Shown in pieces: positions 21,335-33,849 of a stretch of 64,000 nucleotides of DNA. Each line of letters begins with the position of its first letter. Within the stretch, counting starts at the first letter, position 1. The translations under genes were made by a program, and so were the position numbers. Under the pieces are notes generated by a model. It made no database searches and was not told where the DNA came from. It saw only the letters and a program-made list of their open reading frames with translations. Source of the DNA: Callorhinus ursinus (lineage: Eukaryota > Chordata > Mammalia > Carnivora > Otariidae); assembly GCF_003265705.1 (NCBI RefSeq), contig NW_020312785.1, positions 25,060,561 through 25,124,560 on the forward strand. The letters are read 5' to 3'.

Positions 21335-23130
21335 CATGTGCTACACTTCAGTGTGACATAGATTAATTACCCAAAAAGATTTGTATAGTGCCATAAAATT
21401 GGAGGGAGAAACTGTAATGGAGGATGTTGTTGCCCCAACTAGATCCCATTTACCAGCATTTGTAGTCTGTCTTTAGCTTCTGGGAATTGTTACTCTTTCC
21501 CCGAAGAATTACCCACAATGACATACATGAGGCTAGAAAAGTCCTGCCATCTTTCATCAAGGTTTGACTGTCTGAAAAAATTTGTGCTCCAGAATTTTCC
21601 CTGTGAGATTAAACACAGTATTCACCTGAGGCCACCTTCTTGCTTAGCTTTCCTCCATCTCATATTATTTCTTTTACTCTTTCTGGAGGACACTCACAAT
21701 TAAATCACTTGAATATGATTCCAAGTCTTAGGCTTTAAGAAAACAACCTAAGAGACACCTCCAGGGCTGGCTGCATATGCATGTAACCTATGCAGTCTCA
21801 CAGGTCCTTAATGTTCTGCTGTTGTCTTGAAATTCTAAATTTCTGAACAAGGAGTCTGTAATTTTTACTTTCACTCAGCTCTGCTGACACTAAACTTGAA
21901 GGTCTTGGAACATCCCATATAGCTCTACACATGGAACAAGTTAAGATATTATCTAAGGGTTAGGAGCATTTCAAGTTCCTTTTTCACTTGATATTAAAGA
22001 AAACAAACAGCTTGAAATAAGCAGTATCCACAAAAATCTCACAAATTGTAACACAGAAGTATAAAGAAAGAATTGGGACACCTTAGGAATCTGAGGAGAC
22101 ACTATGGGACTACACAAGGTTGACATTTTACCTGGCAACATTTTCCTAGTCTTATAGAGACAGCTAAATTCTAGAAACTCTCTAGAGGAAGAATCCATGT
22201 TTGGACAGTTTGGTTGGGGTCCTAGTCTTGATTGCCTCCCACCATGACAGCGAAGAATGTGTGTACTTGTTATTTAACAGAGCTGTGTACTCCTTATCTC
22301 AGCTCAAGGTAGGTTCTACGTTAAAAAGGTCAAACTTCCTCAAGAGAAATAACCAGAGTTGAGTTAACATAGCTTTTCTTAGAAGAAAATGTATCAAACT
22401 TAGGTAGGAAAATAGGAACTTTAAACAATAAGGTGAATTAATAAACATAATTCAGAGAACTTTAGATAACTTATAGTTAATGCATCGTATTACACTGGGA
22501 ATTTGCATCTCAGAGTACCCAGATAAAGTCATTAGTATAGCTTGCTCCCCCTTTTTGTTCTTGGAGAAAAGAAATACAGTCACCCAATGGTGAAACACAA
22601 ATTCACGAATTTATCAGAAAGGCAGGGTTAAGAATTATAGGATGATTATTTTGGTCTATGAACTCTCCACCCCACTGCCATTCTTTGTCTCTCTGAGTCT
22701 CTGAGCTTTCTTACAGTCCAGGGGGCTAAAGAATATTCTACCTTCATCATTCTGGGGATGGGATAAAGACATTTAAAGGTTGCAGAGATTGAAATACTTA
22801 CTTAAAAAATGTGAATGATTTTATTAAATACAATTTAACTTTCTGTAACAGAATGTATATTTCTTATCATCAGACGCTGCAGAAAATATAAGATAAGAGC
22901 AAAAAAGAAGCTGTAAAAATCATCATTCAATGAGGGGAGAGTATCTAAGCCCCGCACATGCGCCTGTGAGCTGAGCCTTAAACTGCTTGTTGTCCAGTTT
23001 CTCACCAAAGCCTCACGGAGATCATTTATCTATGAATATGACAGGTTAAAGAGCATGCTGATCATCCAAACTAATCCATATATCAAGTTTAAGATTGCCT
23101 GTTTTAATGGAAAAGATGGGATGCTTCTGT
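21335..23130. other. About 1.8 kb without recognised elements
   Basis: No gene, young insertion or RNA gene is recognised. Confidence 0.35.
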
Positions 23131-23134
23131 CATC

Positions 23135-23245
23135 TTTTAACTGTAGTAAAAGGTGATAATAACACTTTATAGGGTGTAATGAAAATTAGAGATAATGCAT
23201 GCGATATGTTAGCCCTATTTTTGGTACATATAGGAACTCAAAAAA
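23135..23245 (+). mobile_element. MIR 3' fragment, sense
   Basis: The order 'gtgataataacac', 'tatagggtgtaatgaaaattagagataatgcat' and 'ttggtacatataggaactc' follows the MIR 3' half. An A10-GAAAG-A8 tract at 23239-23264 follows. Confidence 0.6.
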
Positions 23246-23779
23246 AAAAAGAAAGAAAAAAAAGACACTGTAACTTTCATTTCTAGAAAATTATATTCTA
23301 GTCCTCAGTAGATTAGTCCCCAGCAAATGCTTTCATTAAGCAATGTTTTAATGTTTTGATATAAATTTTTATTAAGAATTTTCATAAAAAGTTTTTATAA
23401 GAATTCTGTATTTTCCAAAAACTGTAGTCAAACACATTGTCCATTATGTTGTGCGTTCAATAACTCCAGGTTAATGATCCATGATAAACTGTTTTGAGAT
23501 TAGTATCAGAAAATGGTTTCCTATTTTTATTTTAATGTTCAGTGAGAATCACTTTTTCTTCTTTCCCTCCCTCCCTTCTTTCCTTCCTTTTTGGTTGCCA
23601 GGGATCTAAGGACTAAACTGAGTATAGTACTAGCTTTTGTGTTACTCTGCCTCCCTCCATAAGTTTTAAGTTTTGGTTTTTATTTTCATTTTAAACCTTA
23701 TTTGAACTGTATATGTTATCATTACTATAGTATTACAAAACAAGAACTACTACAATGATTACCGCTACTACTACCTCAT

Positions 23780-23925
23780 ATAGGGTAGCAATTTGCTAGA
23801 TACATAGTTTTATCATCACTATATAACATGGCCAATGTTCTTATTATGAGCTTCAACTTAGCAGTGAGGAAATTGAGCCTCAAGAAAAACTTGACCAATA
23901 AGTGAAGTAAGGATATAAGGTCATA
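23780..23925 (-). mobile_element. MIR fragment, antisense
   Basis: The block 'agcagtgaggaaattgagcctcaaga' is the complement of MIR's CTCAGTTTCCTCATC core, followed by 'cttgaccaataagtgaagtaagga'. Confidence 0.6.
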
Positions 23926-24224
23926 TATAAAGTTACATATTTTGTTTTTAAATCTGGGTTATTTTTATGTAATCACAAATATTTCCTAGAAGTAGACTGC
24001 TTATAAACTATTAATGCTTTGCCTCAGTATAAAGGGCAATGTTTTCCTCTATTTTTTTTTTATTGTTGTTGTTTTGTTCTTCACATTCGGCCCAGATTTG
24101 ATTACTCACATGACTTGTAAAAATTGTTTTTTGTTTGTTGGTATGTTTTTGGTCTGATCCCCAGCAGCGTGCAGCTGTTGTAGTGACTAATTCTGTAAAG
24201 ACAGTTGATAATCCCATGTTAAGT

Positions 24225-24290
24225 ATTTAGCACAGACACTGGCACCTGATAAAATTGCAATAAGTATATCATTACTGGACACTATGTTGG
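24225..24290 (+). mobile_element. MIR 3' end, sense
   Basis: The block 'tatttagcacagacactggcacctgataaaattgcaataa' matches the MIR terminal AGCACAGTGCCTGGCACATAGT segment. Confidence 0.55.
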
Positions 24291-24344
24291 GTGGGTTACT
24301 AAGCTTGTAATATGCCCGGTTTGAAATGAATTTGAGGTTGAACT

Positions 24345-24610
24345 TAGTTACCTCATTAATCTCACAACAGCTAAATTAGGCAGGTGATTATCCCTCTTGT
24401 CCATATCAAGAACTTAAATTTAAATCAATCCTTTGATAAGTTAGTACAACAAAAACTGTCACCAGTTATGATATTTCAAAGACAGAATAAAGTGCTCTGT
24501 AAACATCATATATTGTGAGAAACCATATATTGTCTCAATTTTCAGAGGAGGGAATGAAAGGAAATGATTTATTCAATATACATCAGAGCCCAGGCTCCTC
24601 AACTCTCCTA
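24345..24610 (-). mobile_element. MIR-type fragments, antisense
   Basis: 'ctcattaatctcacaacagctaaattaggcagg' and 'tcagagcccaggctcctcaac' resemble complements of MIR. They may be two separate fragments. Confidence 0.45.
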
Positions 24611-24671
24611 AGCTCCATCTCACCTTCTTTTTACTCCCTTCTTTCCCCTACCCTTTTTCTCCTTTTATTGC

Positions 24672-25262
24672 CTTTTTAAGACACTGATATTAAGATATCA
24701 TCCACATACCATAAAATTTACCCATTTAAAGGATACGGTTCAATTTCTTTGGTGTATTCAGAGTTGTCCAGTTACCACCACTATCTAAGTTTAGAACATT
24801 TTTGTCATCTCCCAAATAGATATGTACCCACTTGTCGTCCCTCCCTATTCCCTCCCATCCCCACCCCTGCCTTAAGCAACCACTACTTTACTGTCTGTGT
24901 TTGTAGATTTACCTCTTCTGGGCATTTCATGTGAATAGATTCTTGCAATACGTACTCTTTTGTTTTGGGCTTCTTTCATTTAGTAAAATGTTTTCAAGGT
25001 TCATTCATATTGTAGCATGTATAAGAACGTCATTCTTTTTATGTAAAACAGTTTGGTAGATTCTCAAATTGATAAATATAGGGTTACTATAAGACCCAGC
25101 AATTCCATTTTTAGGTTTATATACACAAGAGAATTGAAAATATACTTGCACACAGAAGCTTGCACACAAAAATTCAAAGCAATGTTATTTATAACCACCC
25201 AGAAGTGGAAACAAGTCCAATGTCCATCAACTGATGAACAGACAAATTTTGTTCTAGCCATG
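24672..25262 (-). mobile_element. Old L1M copy with 5' inversion
   Basis: 24672-25048 is the complement of the L1M 3' UTR and ORF2 end ('cataccataaaatttacccatttaaag', 'tttgtagatttacctcttctggg', 'ttcaaggttcattcatattgtagcatg'). At 25049 the strand flips, and 25049-25262 is sense ORF2 that normally lies just upstream ('gacccagcaattcca', 'gtccatcaactgatgaac'). About 35 nt between the two halves is missing. This is the arrangement left by twin priming in a minus-strand insertion. Confidence 0.8.
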
Positions 25263-26090
25263 GAGGGTTTAACATTTGCCACCCAAACTGCAAATTGTCT
25301 TGCATCTGCCCCATATTTTTTATTTCATTATTCTTCAAGAACAATGATGCTTTGGAAAGTTCCCTGTCCAGAATTCTCAACTTAAGTTGTCTATTAACTT
25401 TTTCCCATGAGGTAGTTACAGGTGTTCTTCATATTAAAACAAAATGAGCCCCATCTAAAACCTGTCAAAATAAAAGCAAAGACAAAAAACACCTAGACTC
25501 CATGGTGCCTTCCAACTATCACTTGGTGTCTCTGTTACACTGCTATTCATTCCTCAACTTACGTCATTCTGGCCTTTGAGTCTATGACCAAATAGGATCT
25601 ATAATGTTCTCTTTGTTACTTCATTTAAGAGTCCAGTTTCAGTAAATAAACTTTTTTGTCTCATTAATATAATTTTATGCATCATCTACAGAGACCACCT
25701 TCACAAAATAATCCCTCTCATTGGTATACTTGGCACAATTTACGTTAGTTTAACTCCTACCCAGCTCAGAATTTACTCACAAACTCCAAATTTGTGTTTT
25801 CAACCAAGTGAATAATCTTTCCATTTGGATCACTCATAATAAACAAATTCAACAGGTAAAACTGTTTTTTATTTGTTTGTTTTTTGATGGCCTGTATCTC
25901 TGTAAAGGGTTATCTCTATAAATGGCAGCACTATTATATTTTTAATGTAGAAAACTAGAGTGGTGTATGATTATCTGCACTTTCACGTCTCCCACCCCAC
26001 CCAATTCATATCCAATTTTGTTGTTTCTAATTTATAAGTATCTTTTAAATTCACCTCTTAAATTCATTTCTCTCCTTCCATAATGCCACA
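25263..26090. other. No assignable feature
   Basis: AT-rich sequence. No gene or certain repeat is recognised. Confidence 0.35.
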
Positions 26091-26094
26091 CACT

Positions 26095-26785
26095 TAGTGA
26101 AAGACACAGTGATTCCTTACTTAGACTAATACAACAGCCAGCATCTAACCGACATTAATCCCCACCTAAATGGATCTCCTGTGTGAATTGTTGCCCCACC
26201 CTCATTCTAGACACTTTAGTAGAAATAAACTTTTAAATAATTTTTTGTTCACATCACTTTTCTGCTTACCCTTATCCTTAGGATAAATTCTATAATCCCT
26301 TCCATGACTTACAAGGCCCCACGTGATTGGGAACTTGACTGTTGTCCTACCTCATTGTTTTCTACATTCCTCAGTGCTCCAGCAATAGCTAGTTCTACTT
26401 CCTCTCTCTCTCTCTCTCTGGCTTTTTATTGTGGAATAGGAACATGATCTTGCTCAGCTATCTAAATCCCACCTCCTTTCCTTCTGCCAATATTCCCTTC
26501 CCTTCTCCACTAAGCTTGACTTCCTCCTTTTCCCGAGACAGACCTTCCTTTACCCAGCAGATTTGGTTAGCTCCTATCATTATAAATATTTGTAGTTCTC
26601 TGCATTTCCTCTTTCATACACTTGCAATTACATGTTTACATCTTTTCCTCTACACTGAGATACACTCCATGAGGAAAAAACCTCGTGTCCATCATCTTCC
26701 TAGATATGTCTTCAGCATGTAGCACAATCCTTTGCAAACTCTGGGTACACATCATGGCCTGTGGTAGTGAATAAGTAAGTACTTG
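26095..26785 (+). mobile_element. L2 LINE 3' end, sense, long copy
   Basis: L2 landmarks occur in order: 'ttttctgcttacccttatccttaggataaattctataa', 'acttacaaggcccc', a decayed 'ttccttctgccaatattcccttccc', 'gagatacactccatgagg' and 'agcatgtagcacaatcctttg'. The element extends nearly 700 bp. A (CT)n tract sits at 26400-26419. The 97-codon open frame here is not a surviving ORF2. Confidence 0.7.
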
Positions 26786-26984
26786 TGACCAGAGACAGTT
26801 TCATGACCATTATCATTAATAACAGAACAATCATTGCTGCTATCAGGACAAGCAACTACTCACAGTCAAAGGAAAAAGACAGGCAAACCTGAAGCAACTA
26901 CAGAACTTTCAGTGGTTCTTTCCCTCAGATTTTATCCACCTTCGTTTTTCATGCTCAGGCATTGTAAGACTATATTCACAAAAC

Positions 26985-27170
26985 TCAATATTTTTAAAAG
27001 TTTTTATTTAAATTTCAATTAGTTAACATACAGTGTACAGTTAGTTTCAGGTGTAGAATCTAGTGATTCAATATTTATATACAACATCCAGTGCTCATCA
27101 CAACAAGCACCCTCCTTAATCCCCACCACCTTTTAACCCTTCCTCCCACACAAAGTTCAATATTTTTAAA
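26985..27170 (-). mobile_element. 5'-truncated L1 3' UTR, antisense, with duplication
   Basis: The body at 26999-27156 is the complement of a carnivore L1 tail ('aaatttcaattagttaacatacagtgta', 'ggtgtagaatctagtgattcaat', 'ccagtgctcatcacaacaagcac'). TCAATATTTTTAAA flanks it at 26985-26998 and 27157-27170. It is about 160 bp long. Confidence 0.88.
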
Positions 27171-27719
27171 CATTTAGGATGGGGCGGAGAATTCAGAAAA
27201 CAAACTGAGAAATAAAAAAATTGTAAGTGCTCATTGCATGGTCATTAGATAGTCAGAAAGGCTGAACCAACTAAGGAAAATAATGCTTTTTGAAGGTATT
27301 TAAATTAAACTCCTATCATTTAAAGGTTGTTAAATGATAGGAATAAAGTACATTTTCATATAGAACAGTCTGATGAGTTTTGAAAAATTAATTTAATCTG
27401 TCCAACTAGTTTGAAATAAAGTTTGTATTTACATCCCCATTATTTTTAAAGGGACAAAAACTTTATCTCTTCAAAAATCTGCCATTGCTGTTTTTTCTCC
27501 CAATCCTTTCCCAACCCCTTACATTTTTTAAAATAGGAACTGCTGCAGAAAATAAATAATTAGCATAACAGAAACAAACCTAACATGTCATTTTATTTAA
27601 TGTATATATTTACTGCATTTTTTTCTCTACCAGGTCTAAATAGTTCAGGTGACTTAAGAGCTGGTTAAAAAAAAAAAAAAATCCTAATTTACCTTATGTT
27701 TTTCCCTAGAAATTAGGGA
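27171..27719. other. No assignable feature; left neighbour of the duplicated block
   Basis: AT-rich sequence with an A15-like run at 27667-27681. It ends with TTCCCTAGAAATTAGGGAA directly before the duplicated block. Confidence 0.4.
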
Positions 27720-28305
27720 AGGGAGCCCGATGCGGGGCTCGATCCCAGGACCCTGGGATCATGACCTGAGCCGAAGGCAGACGCTTAACGACTGAGACAC
27801 CCAGGTGCCCCAAGTCCAATTTTCAAAGAAGAATTTAAATAAAATTATTTGGATTTTTTTTCCTTAGGAGGTTTTATCTGCAGTTTGTAGTATTACATAA
27901 ATATTATTAACATTCTTAGTTTGAGAGCTGCATTATAATAAGCCATCATTTTAATAAACATTAATTTTTTCAATGCTTACTTGATAATTATGTTGGATTT
28001 GCCCACACCATTTAAAGTATATCTCAAAATGAAAAATGCTATGCCTATGATACTGTTATACTTTTTTTTTACTACTGTAAATGGATGGAAATATTTCGCC
28101 AATGATAAAGAAGAAAACTGCTTTTAATTTTTACTTCTAATAAAAAAGCAAAATGCTTTTAATTTTCATTGTTTGGTTGCAGTTTGATAAAATTCTCCAT
28201 ACTAATATGGAACAAGGTAGTAATCAAGATAATAATAACTTTATAGTTCTAAATGACTTTCTTAAAAATACAGTGCATCAATGGTAAGAGAGAAAATTTC
28301 ACGAG
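27720..28305 (+). repeat. Segmental duplicate copy A (586 bp)
   Basis: This block matches 30774-31360 at about 98 percent, with roughly a dozen substitutions and one length change in a T run. It begins in the middle of an antisense CAN-SINE (27720-27811) and contains the SINE's right target-site copy but not its left half or left target-site copy. It is therefore derived from the copy at 30.8 kb. It stops exactly where L1 sequence begins at 28306. Confidence 0.93.
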
Positions 28306-28372
28306 AAGGAGGGCACTTGTGTTTTGCACTGGGTATTCTATGTAAGATATGAATCACTACATTCTACTATAA
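28306..28372 (+). mobile_element. L1 3' UTR fragment, sense, at a rearrangement junction
   Basis: AAGGAGGGCACTTGTG followed by 'gcactgggtattctatgtaag' and 'gaatcactacattctact' is sense L1 3' UTR. It stops without a tail and is joined directly to antisense ORF2 at 28373. Confidence 0.75.
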
Positions 28373-29985
28373 ACATTGAGGTGCATGTATTCCTTCAAAT
28401 TAGCATTTTTGTATCCTTTGGGTAAATACCTAGTAGTGCAATTGCTAAGTTGTAAGGTAGTTCTATTTTTAACTTTTTGAGGAAACTCCATACTGTTTTT
28501 CAGAGTGGCTGTACCAGTTTACATTCTTACCAAAAGTGTAAGATGGTTCTCCTTTCTCCACAACCTCACCAATTTGTTTGTTTCCTCTGTTGTTGACTTT
28601 AGACATTTTGACATATGTGAGGTGGTATTGCACTGTAGTTTTGATTTGTATTTCCCTAATGATGAGTGTGATGTTGAGCATCTTTTCATGTGTGTTAGCC
28701 ATCCATATGTCTTCCTTGGAAAAATGTTTATTCATGTCTTCTGCCCATTTCTTAACTGGATTATTTGTTTTTTGGATGTTGTGTTTGATAAGTTCCTTAT
28801 AGATTTGGATACTAACGCTTTATCAGATGTCATTTGCAAATATCTTCTCCCATTCCATAGTGTGCCTTGTAGTTTTGTTGAATGTTTCCTTCATTCAGCA
28901 GAAGCTTTTTATCTTGATGAAGTCCCAAGAGTTCATTTGTTCTTTTGTTTTCCTTGCCTTGGGAGACATGTCTAGTAAGAAGTTGCTACGGACGAGGTCA
29001 GAGAGGTTGCTGCTTGGTTCTTCCCTGGGATTTTGATGGTTTCCTGTCTTACATTTAGGTTTCTGATCCATTTTAAATTTTTTTTTATGTATGATGTAAG
29101 AAACTGGTCCAGTTTCATTCTTCTGCACGTTGCTGTCCAGGTTTCCCAGCACTATTTGTTGAAGAGACTGTCTTTTTTCCATTGGATATTCTTTCCTGCT
29201 TTGTCGAAGATTAGTTGACCATATAGTTGTGGGTTCATTTCTGAGTTTTCTGTTCTGTTCCACTGATCTATGTGTCTGTTTTTGTGCCAGTACCATACTA
29301 TCTTGATGACTACAGCTTGAAGTCCAGAATGTGATGCCACCGGCTTTGTTTTTCTTTTTCAAGATTGCTTTGACTATTCAAGGTTTTTGTGTTTCCATAC
29401 CAATTTTAAGATTGTTTGTTCTAGCTCTTTGAAAAATGCTATTGGTATTTTGATAGGGATTACATTAAATGTGTGAATTGCTTTGGGTAGTGTAGACATT
29501 TGAACAATATTTGTTCTTTCAATCCATAAGCATGGACTATTTTTCCATTTCTTTGTGTCATCTTCAATTTCTTTTGCAAGTGTTCTATAGTTTTCAGCAT
29601 ATAGATCTTTTACCTCTTTGGTTAGGTTTATTTCTAGGTATCTTATGGTTTTTGGTGCAATTGTAAATGGGATCAATTCCTTTATTTCTCTTTCTGCTAT
29701 TTTATTATTGGTATATAGAAATGCAACAGATTTCTGTATGTTGATTTTATATCCTGTAACTTTGTTGAATTCATGTATCAGTTCTAGCAATATTTTGGTG
29801 GAGTCTTTCAGGTATTCTACATAGAATAATATCATGTCTTCTGTGAATAGTGAAAGTTTGACTTCTTCCTTGCTGATCTGGGTGCCTTTTATTTCTTTTT
29901 GTTGTCTGATTGCTAAGGCTAAGACTTCCAGAACCCTGTTAAATAACAATGTTGAGAGTAGACAATCCTGTCTTGTTCCTGTCCT
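28373..29985 (-). mobile_element. L1 ORF2 segment, antisense, about 1.6 kb
   Basis: The plus strand reads as the complement of carnivore L1 ORF2 from near its C-terminus back into the reverse-transcriptase domain, ending near 'agacaatcctgtcttgttcctg'. The 3' UTR and tail that should lie to its left are missing. Unrelated sequence follows on the right. Confidence 0.92.
28400..29949 (-). pseudogene. L1 ORF2 (reverse transcriptase to C-terminus), broken
   Basis: The longest open segment (29374-29949 on the minus strand, 191 codons) covers the reverse-transcriptase palm and thumb region. It contains LFTEDMILF where active L1 has an F-A-D-D motif, so a catalytic aspartate is replaced. Further pieces include [34 protein letters not shown] and [19 protein letters not shown], then in other frames NPREEPSSN (about 28.95-29.0 kb) and [20 protein letters not shown] (28735 downwards). 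Several stops and frameshifts separate them. It is non-functional. Confidence 0.9.
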
Positions 29986-30653
29986 CCTTGAGCAAAGGTG
30001 AAAGGCAGAGCAAAGAAAATTTTTAGAGTATCAAGACTCTTTAAAAATAAAATTTATTTTTTAAATAAAACATGTATTTCATATTTTACAACTTCAGCAA
30101 TAGTTATTCCAGAATAGTGAAATTCCCTATCATAATCAGCACTTTCCCTTTTGACACTTGATATTTCTTTGAAATTTTATTTTTCATGGGTTTCTTTTAT
30201 CCTTTTAGCACATTTTTTGTTTGTTTTCCTTAAGAGGTATTTATATACTTTCTCTTTATATGCATATATAGAGACAGTGGGGGGCAATCTAAGAAAAAGT
30301 TAAATATAACTTATACCATTATAATTTTTTAAGAAAATGGAGATGGCAAATACTATATATTATACACACACACACACACACACACACATACATACATACA
30401 TATATAATGCTAAGGTAAAATGTTCAATAAAAATCACCACTCCTGAATTTTTCTTCTTATCTTGGATGTTATTTAATCGCTACTTAAATTAAGCAGAATA
30501 TGAAAACTACCAGGCATTTTTCACTATTTCATTTGTGACAGTTTATTGGATTGACAACTCATTTAAGAGAGCTTCTTCATAAATAGTATTCAGTTCAAGT
30601 TGTTTAAATTTATGGAGCAGTTAGATAAAGCAACAAATTTGGTTAAAGAATAA
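29986..30653. other. Unassigned, with a microsatellite
   Basis: AT-rich sequence. An A+C microsatellite, (CA)n followed by (CATA)n and TATA, lies at about 30361-30410. Confidence 0.6.
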
Positions 30654-30878
30654 AAGTCCAATTTTCTTTTTTTTTTAAAGATTTTATTTATTTATTTAAC
30701 AGAGAGAGACACAGCGAGAGAGGGAACACAAGCAAGGGGAATGAGAGAGGGAGAAGCAGGCTTCTCGCCGAGGAGGGAGCCCGATGCGGGGCTCGATCCC
30801 AGGACCCTGGGATCATGACCTGAGCAGAAGGCAGACGCTTAACGACTGAGACACCCAGGTGCCCCAAGTCCAATTTTC
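30654..30878 (-). mobile_element. CAN-SINE, antisense, with perfect 13-bp duplication
   Basis: The body at 30667-30865 begins with a T run and AAAGATTTTATTTATTT and ends GACACCCAGGTGCCCC. AAGTCCAATTTTC is perfect at 30654-30666 and 30866-30878. Its right half is repeated in the block at 27720. Confidence 0.97.
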
Positions 30879-31360
30879 AAAGAAGAATTTAAATAAAATT
30901 ATTTGGATTTTTTTTCCTTAGGAGGTTTTATCTGCAGTTTGTAGTATTACATAAATATTATTAACATTCTTAGTTTGAGAGCTGCATTATAATAAGCCAT
31001 CATTTTAATAAACATTATTTTTTTCAATGCTTACTTGATAATTATGTTGGATTTGCCCACACCATTTAAAGTATATCTCAAAATGAAAAATGCTACGCCT
31101 ATGATACTGTTATACTTTTTTTTTTCCTACTGTAAATGGATGGAAATATTTTGCCAATGATAAAGAAGAAAACTGCTTTTAATTTTTACTTCTAATAAAA
31201 AAGCAAAATGCTTTTAATTTTCATTGTTTGGTTGCAGTTCGATAAAATTCTCCAAACTAATATGGAACAAGGTAGTAATCAAGATAATAATAATTTTATA
31301 GTCTTAAATGACTTTCTTAAAAATACAGTGCATCAATGGTAAGAGAGAAAATCTCACGAG
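30774..31360 (+). repeat. Segmental duplicate copy B (source copy)
   Basis: It runs from mid-SINE through unique sequence to CTCACGAG, followed by unrelated sequence ATTTCAGGAAAAG. Because the SINE here is complete with both target-site copies, this is the original location and 27720-28305 the derived one. Confidence 0.9.
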
Positions 31361-33849
31361 ATTTCAGGAAAAGAAACAGAAATGAAAAATTAATTGGAAA
31401 TTGAATATTTTTGGAATAGCAATCCAAGTATATAGTTGATGTTTAATCATGAAGAATAATTCTTAGACTATTCCCAGTTGCCATATTCAGAGTAGTAAAA
31501 CTTCTCATTATGTATTTGTCATCCATTCTCTAGCTCACAACCTAGAAGATAGACATTATAAAAAGAATATAGAGTCTAGATATTTCATGTGGTTTAGATT
31601 TTTTTGCTGTTGGTATAGCACAATTTGCTTAAATAAATGAATTTGAGTTTAGTGATGATGATTTAGCAAGGGCAATTTTTCTTTATTGTAAAGTGTTATA
31701 CCATAATATGCATTGTTCTCTTTATGAACTAGTTGTATGATTATAAGAACTAAATGGTATGCCGTTGTATAATCCATCTTTTATCATGGCATGCTGTAAA
31801 GGAGGAATAGCAATCACAGATGAAAACAATGTCCCTTATGTTTTTGAAGGAACTAATAGCACCCTTTGGAGTTGCTAATTGGCAAAAATCTGCAACCACA
31901 GACTTTCAAGGTACGGTTACCATGGCAAATTTGCTTTGAAATTGGCACTTGTGAATATTTGACTTAATTTTCTTTCCAAGTTTGGGGACTGCATGAAAAA
32001 CATTGTCATTCTTCCACACACAAGTCATTTTTGAGAAGTCCAATAAATGATTGCCATAACAATAATTTTGGTTATTTGTATAGAGGATAAATGAGCTTGT
32101 CACAAAAAGACTTTTCCTAATGTTTTGTAGTTATTTTCAATCTCTATTCTTCCCACAGTATTTGTGGTCTGTAAAAAGGTGAAGAGAAAATTTTTGAAGT
32201 CATTCTCTACTACTGCAGAAGATCCAGCAATAAAAACAATTCAAATCTCCCAAAAGTGGAAATATTAAATGTCTAGCTCAGAGACATAGTGCTTAATTGC
32301 TAGATTCTTATAAGTGGAGACTGTTTATGAAAGTCTGTGATCATATAATAAGATTCATTTGACCATATTGATCTTGCACCTTCTGAAATTGTCAAAAATC
32401 AAATAATGTGGCTTTTAATAAAGATGAAAAGTTTTATACTTATAAACAGATGATTATTTAGATTTATAATTTAGCACTAAAAACCATGTTAGATTTCTCT
32501 CCCCTTAAAATTTGTACTTAGCAATATATTAAATAAAATATGTGAAAAAAGTGTTCAAATCAACTCGACTCAACATTTATTTGAATAAGCAGAAATACAG
32601 GAATGTCAAAAAAGGGAATTTAAGAAAATAGCAAGTAAAGAAAAATGTAAGGGTGAATAAAATACTATCGTGCAGCCACTGTAATGTGGTCATGTAGTAA
32701 GACAGTCCACTGAAAGACAACTCTGTGTGTTCCTTTGCCTCCTTCCTTTGCACAGTAACACTTTCATGCTGTATCTCAATAGCAATCAAGTTAATATTTT
32801 AAAATTTTATATAAAAGATGTCTAAATTAATCAGACTAAAAGAATAGACATACCTGAAAAATTTATTAAGCAGAGGCAATATTTGTATTATGAAAAATAA
32901 ATGTACATAGGTGTCAGCATGTTCCTTATTTTAAGATGCTTTGTACCCCTAGATTAAATCATAGATTGCCTAATATTTATCAATTTTCTAAGGAATCTGA
33001 ATTAGCCTTATAAATAGAATAGTTATTAATCAATTACTTTCTTAGCAGTTTTTTTAAAGTTCAGTTTCTTAAAAATAGATCAGAACTGGTATATATTTGA
33101 AGAAATAAGATCTGATATTCATTATTTTAGCTAACTTAAAAAAAGATAAAATAATTTCTTCCTACTTTTTATTTTTTCTTATATTTCCTTATGTTCAATG
33201 ACTCAAATATATTGCTTTTCAAAAATAACATATTTATATACTATTTTAAATAAATTACTTGAATTAATAAGGGTGTCTCAGTTTTGTTTTTTTTTGCATT
33301 GGACTTTCTGATCAGTAGAATTCTTATATAAATTTCTCGGAACTATATTATAAATGAGTAGAAAAGTTAATCACGAAAATTGATAAAAGTATTAGATAAA
33401 TGCTTTCTTGCTTATACCTTTAAAATGATAAGAAGTAACAATACAGTCAATTCTATACCATCATTCTAAAGCCCTTGAGAAACCAACAAATTGTCTTGAG
33501 GAATAATGATCATGTGGTTGTATACTTTATGAGTACATGGACTACTGATTACTTATTTTTTATCCTCCAGTGTATAGTCTAGTATCTTCTTAGTAGGTCT
33601 TCAGTAAATATTTTTTTAATAATAGTTTCTTTAAAAAAAATGTAGCTTAGGCAATAATATAGGGTTTATTTTTAAAGGAATGAACTCCTCAAAACATTTT
33701 TAGAGTATTTCAGTCATATATCTCTAAGGGCATTGTTGAGAAATCAGTTCCTGCTTCAATGACTTCATACTGTTTAAGTGAATAAGTGGGATTGAATCTG
33801 GGTTCTCTTATTTCCTGAAAATGACTGGACATCTGTTTATTCTACAAAA

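Noticed and set aside
25053..25385. 110-codon frame as a candidate gene
   Set aside because: Its first two thirds are the inverted ORF2 piece of an old L1 and the rest has no recognisable domain.
28505..28975. 156-codon plus-strand open frame
   Set aside because: It is the wrong strand of an antisense L1 ORF2. The minus strand reads as ORF2 fragments.
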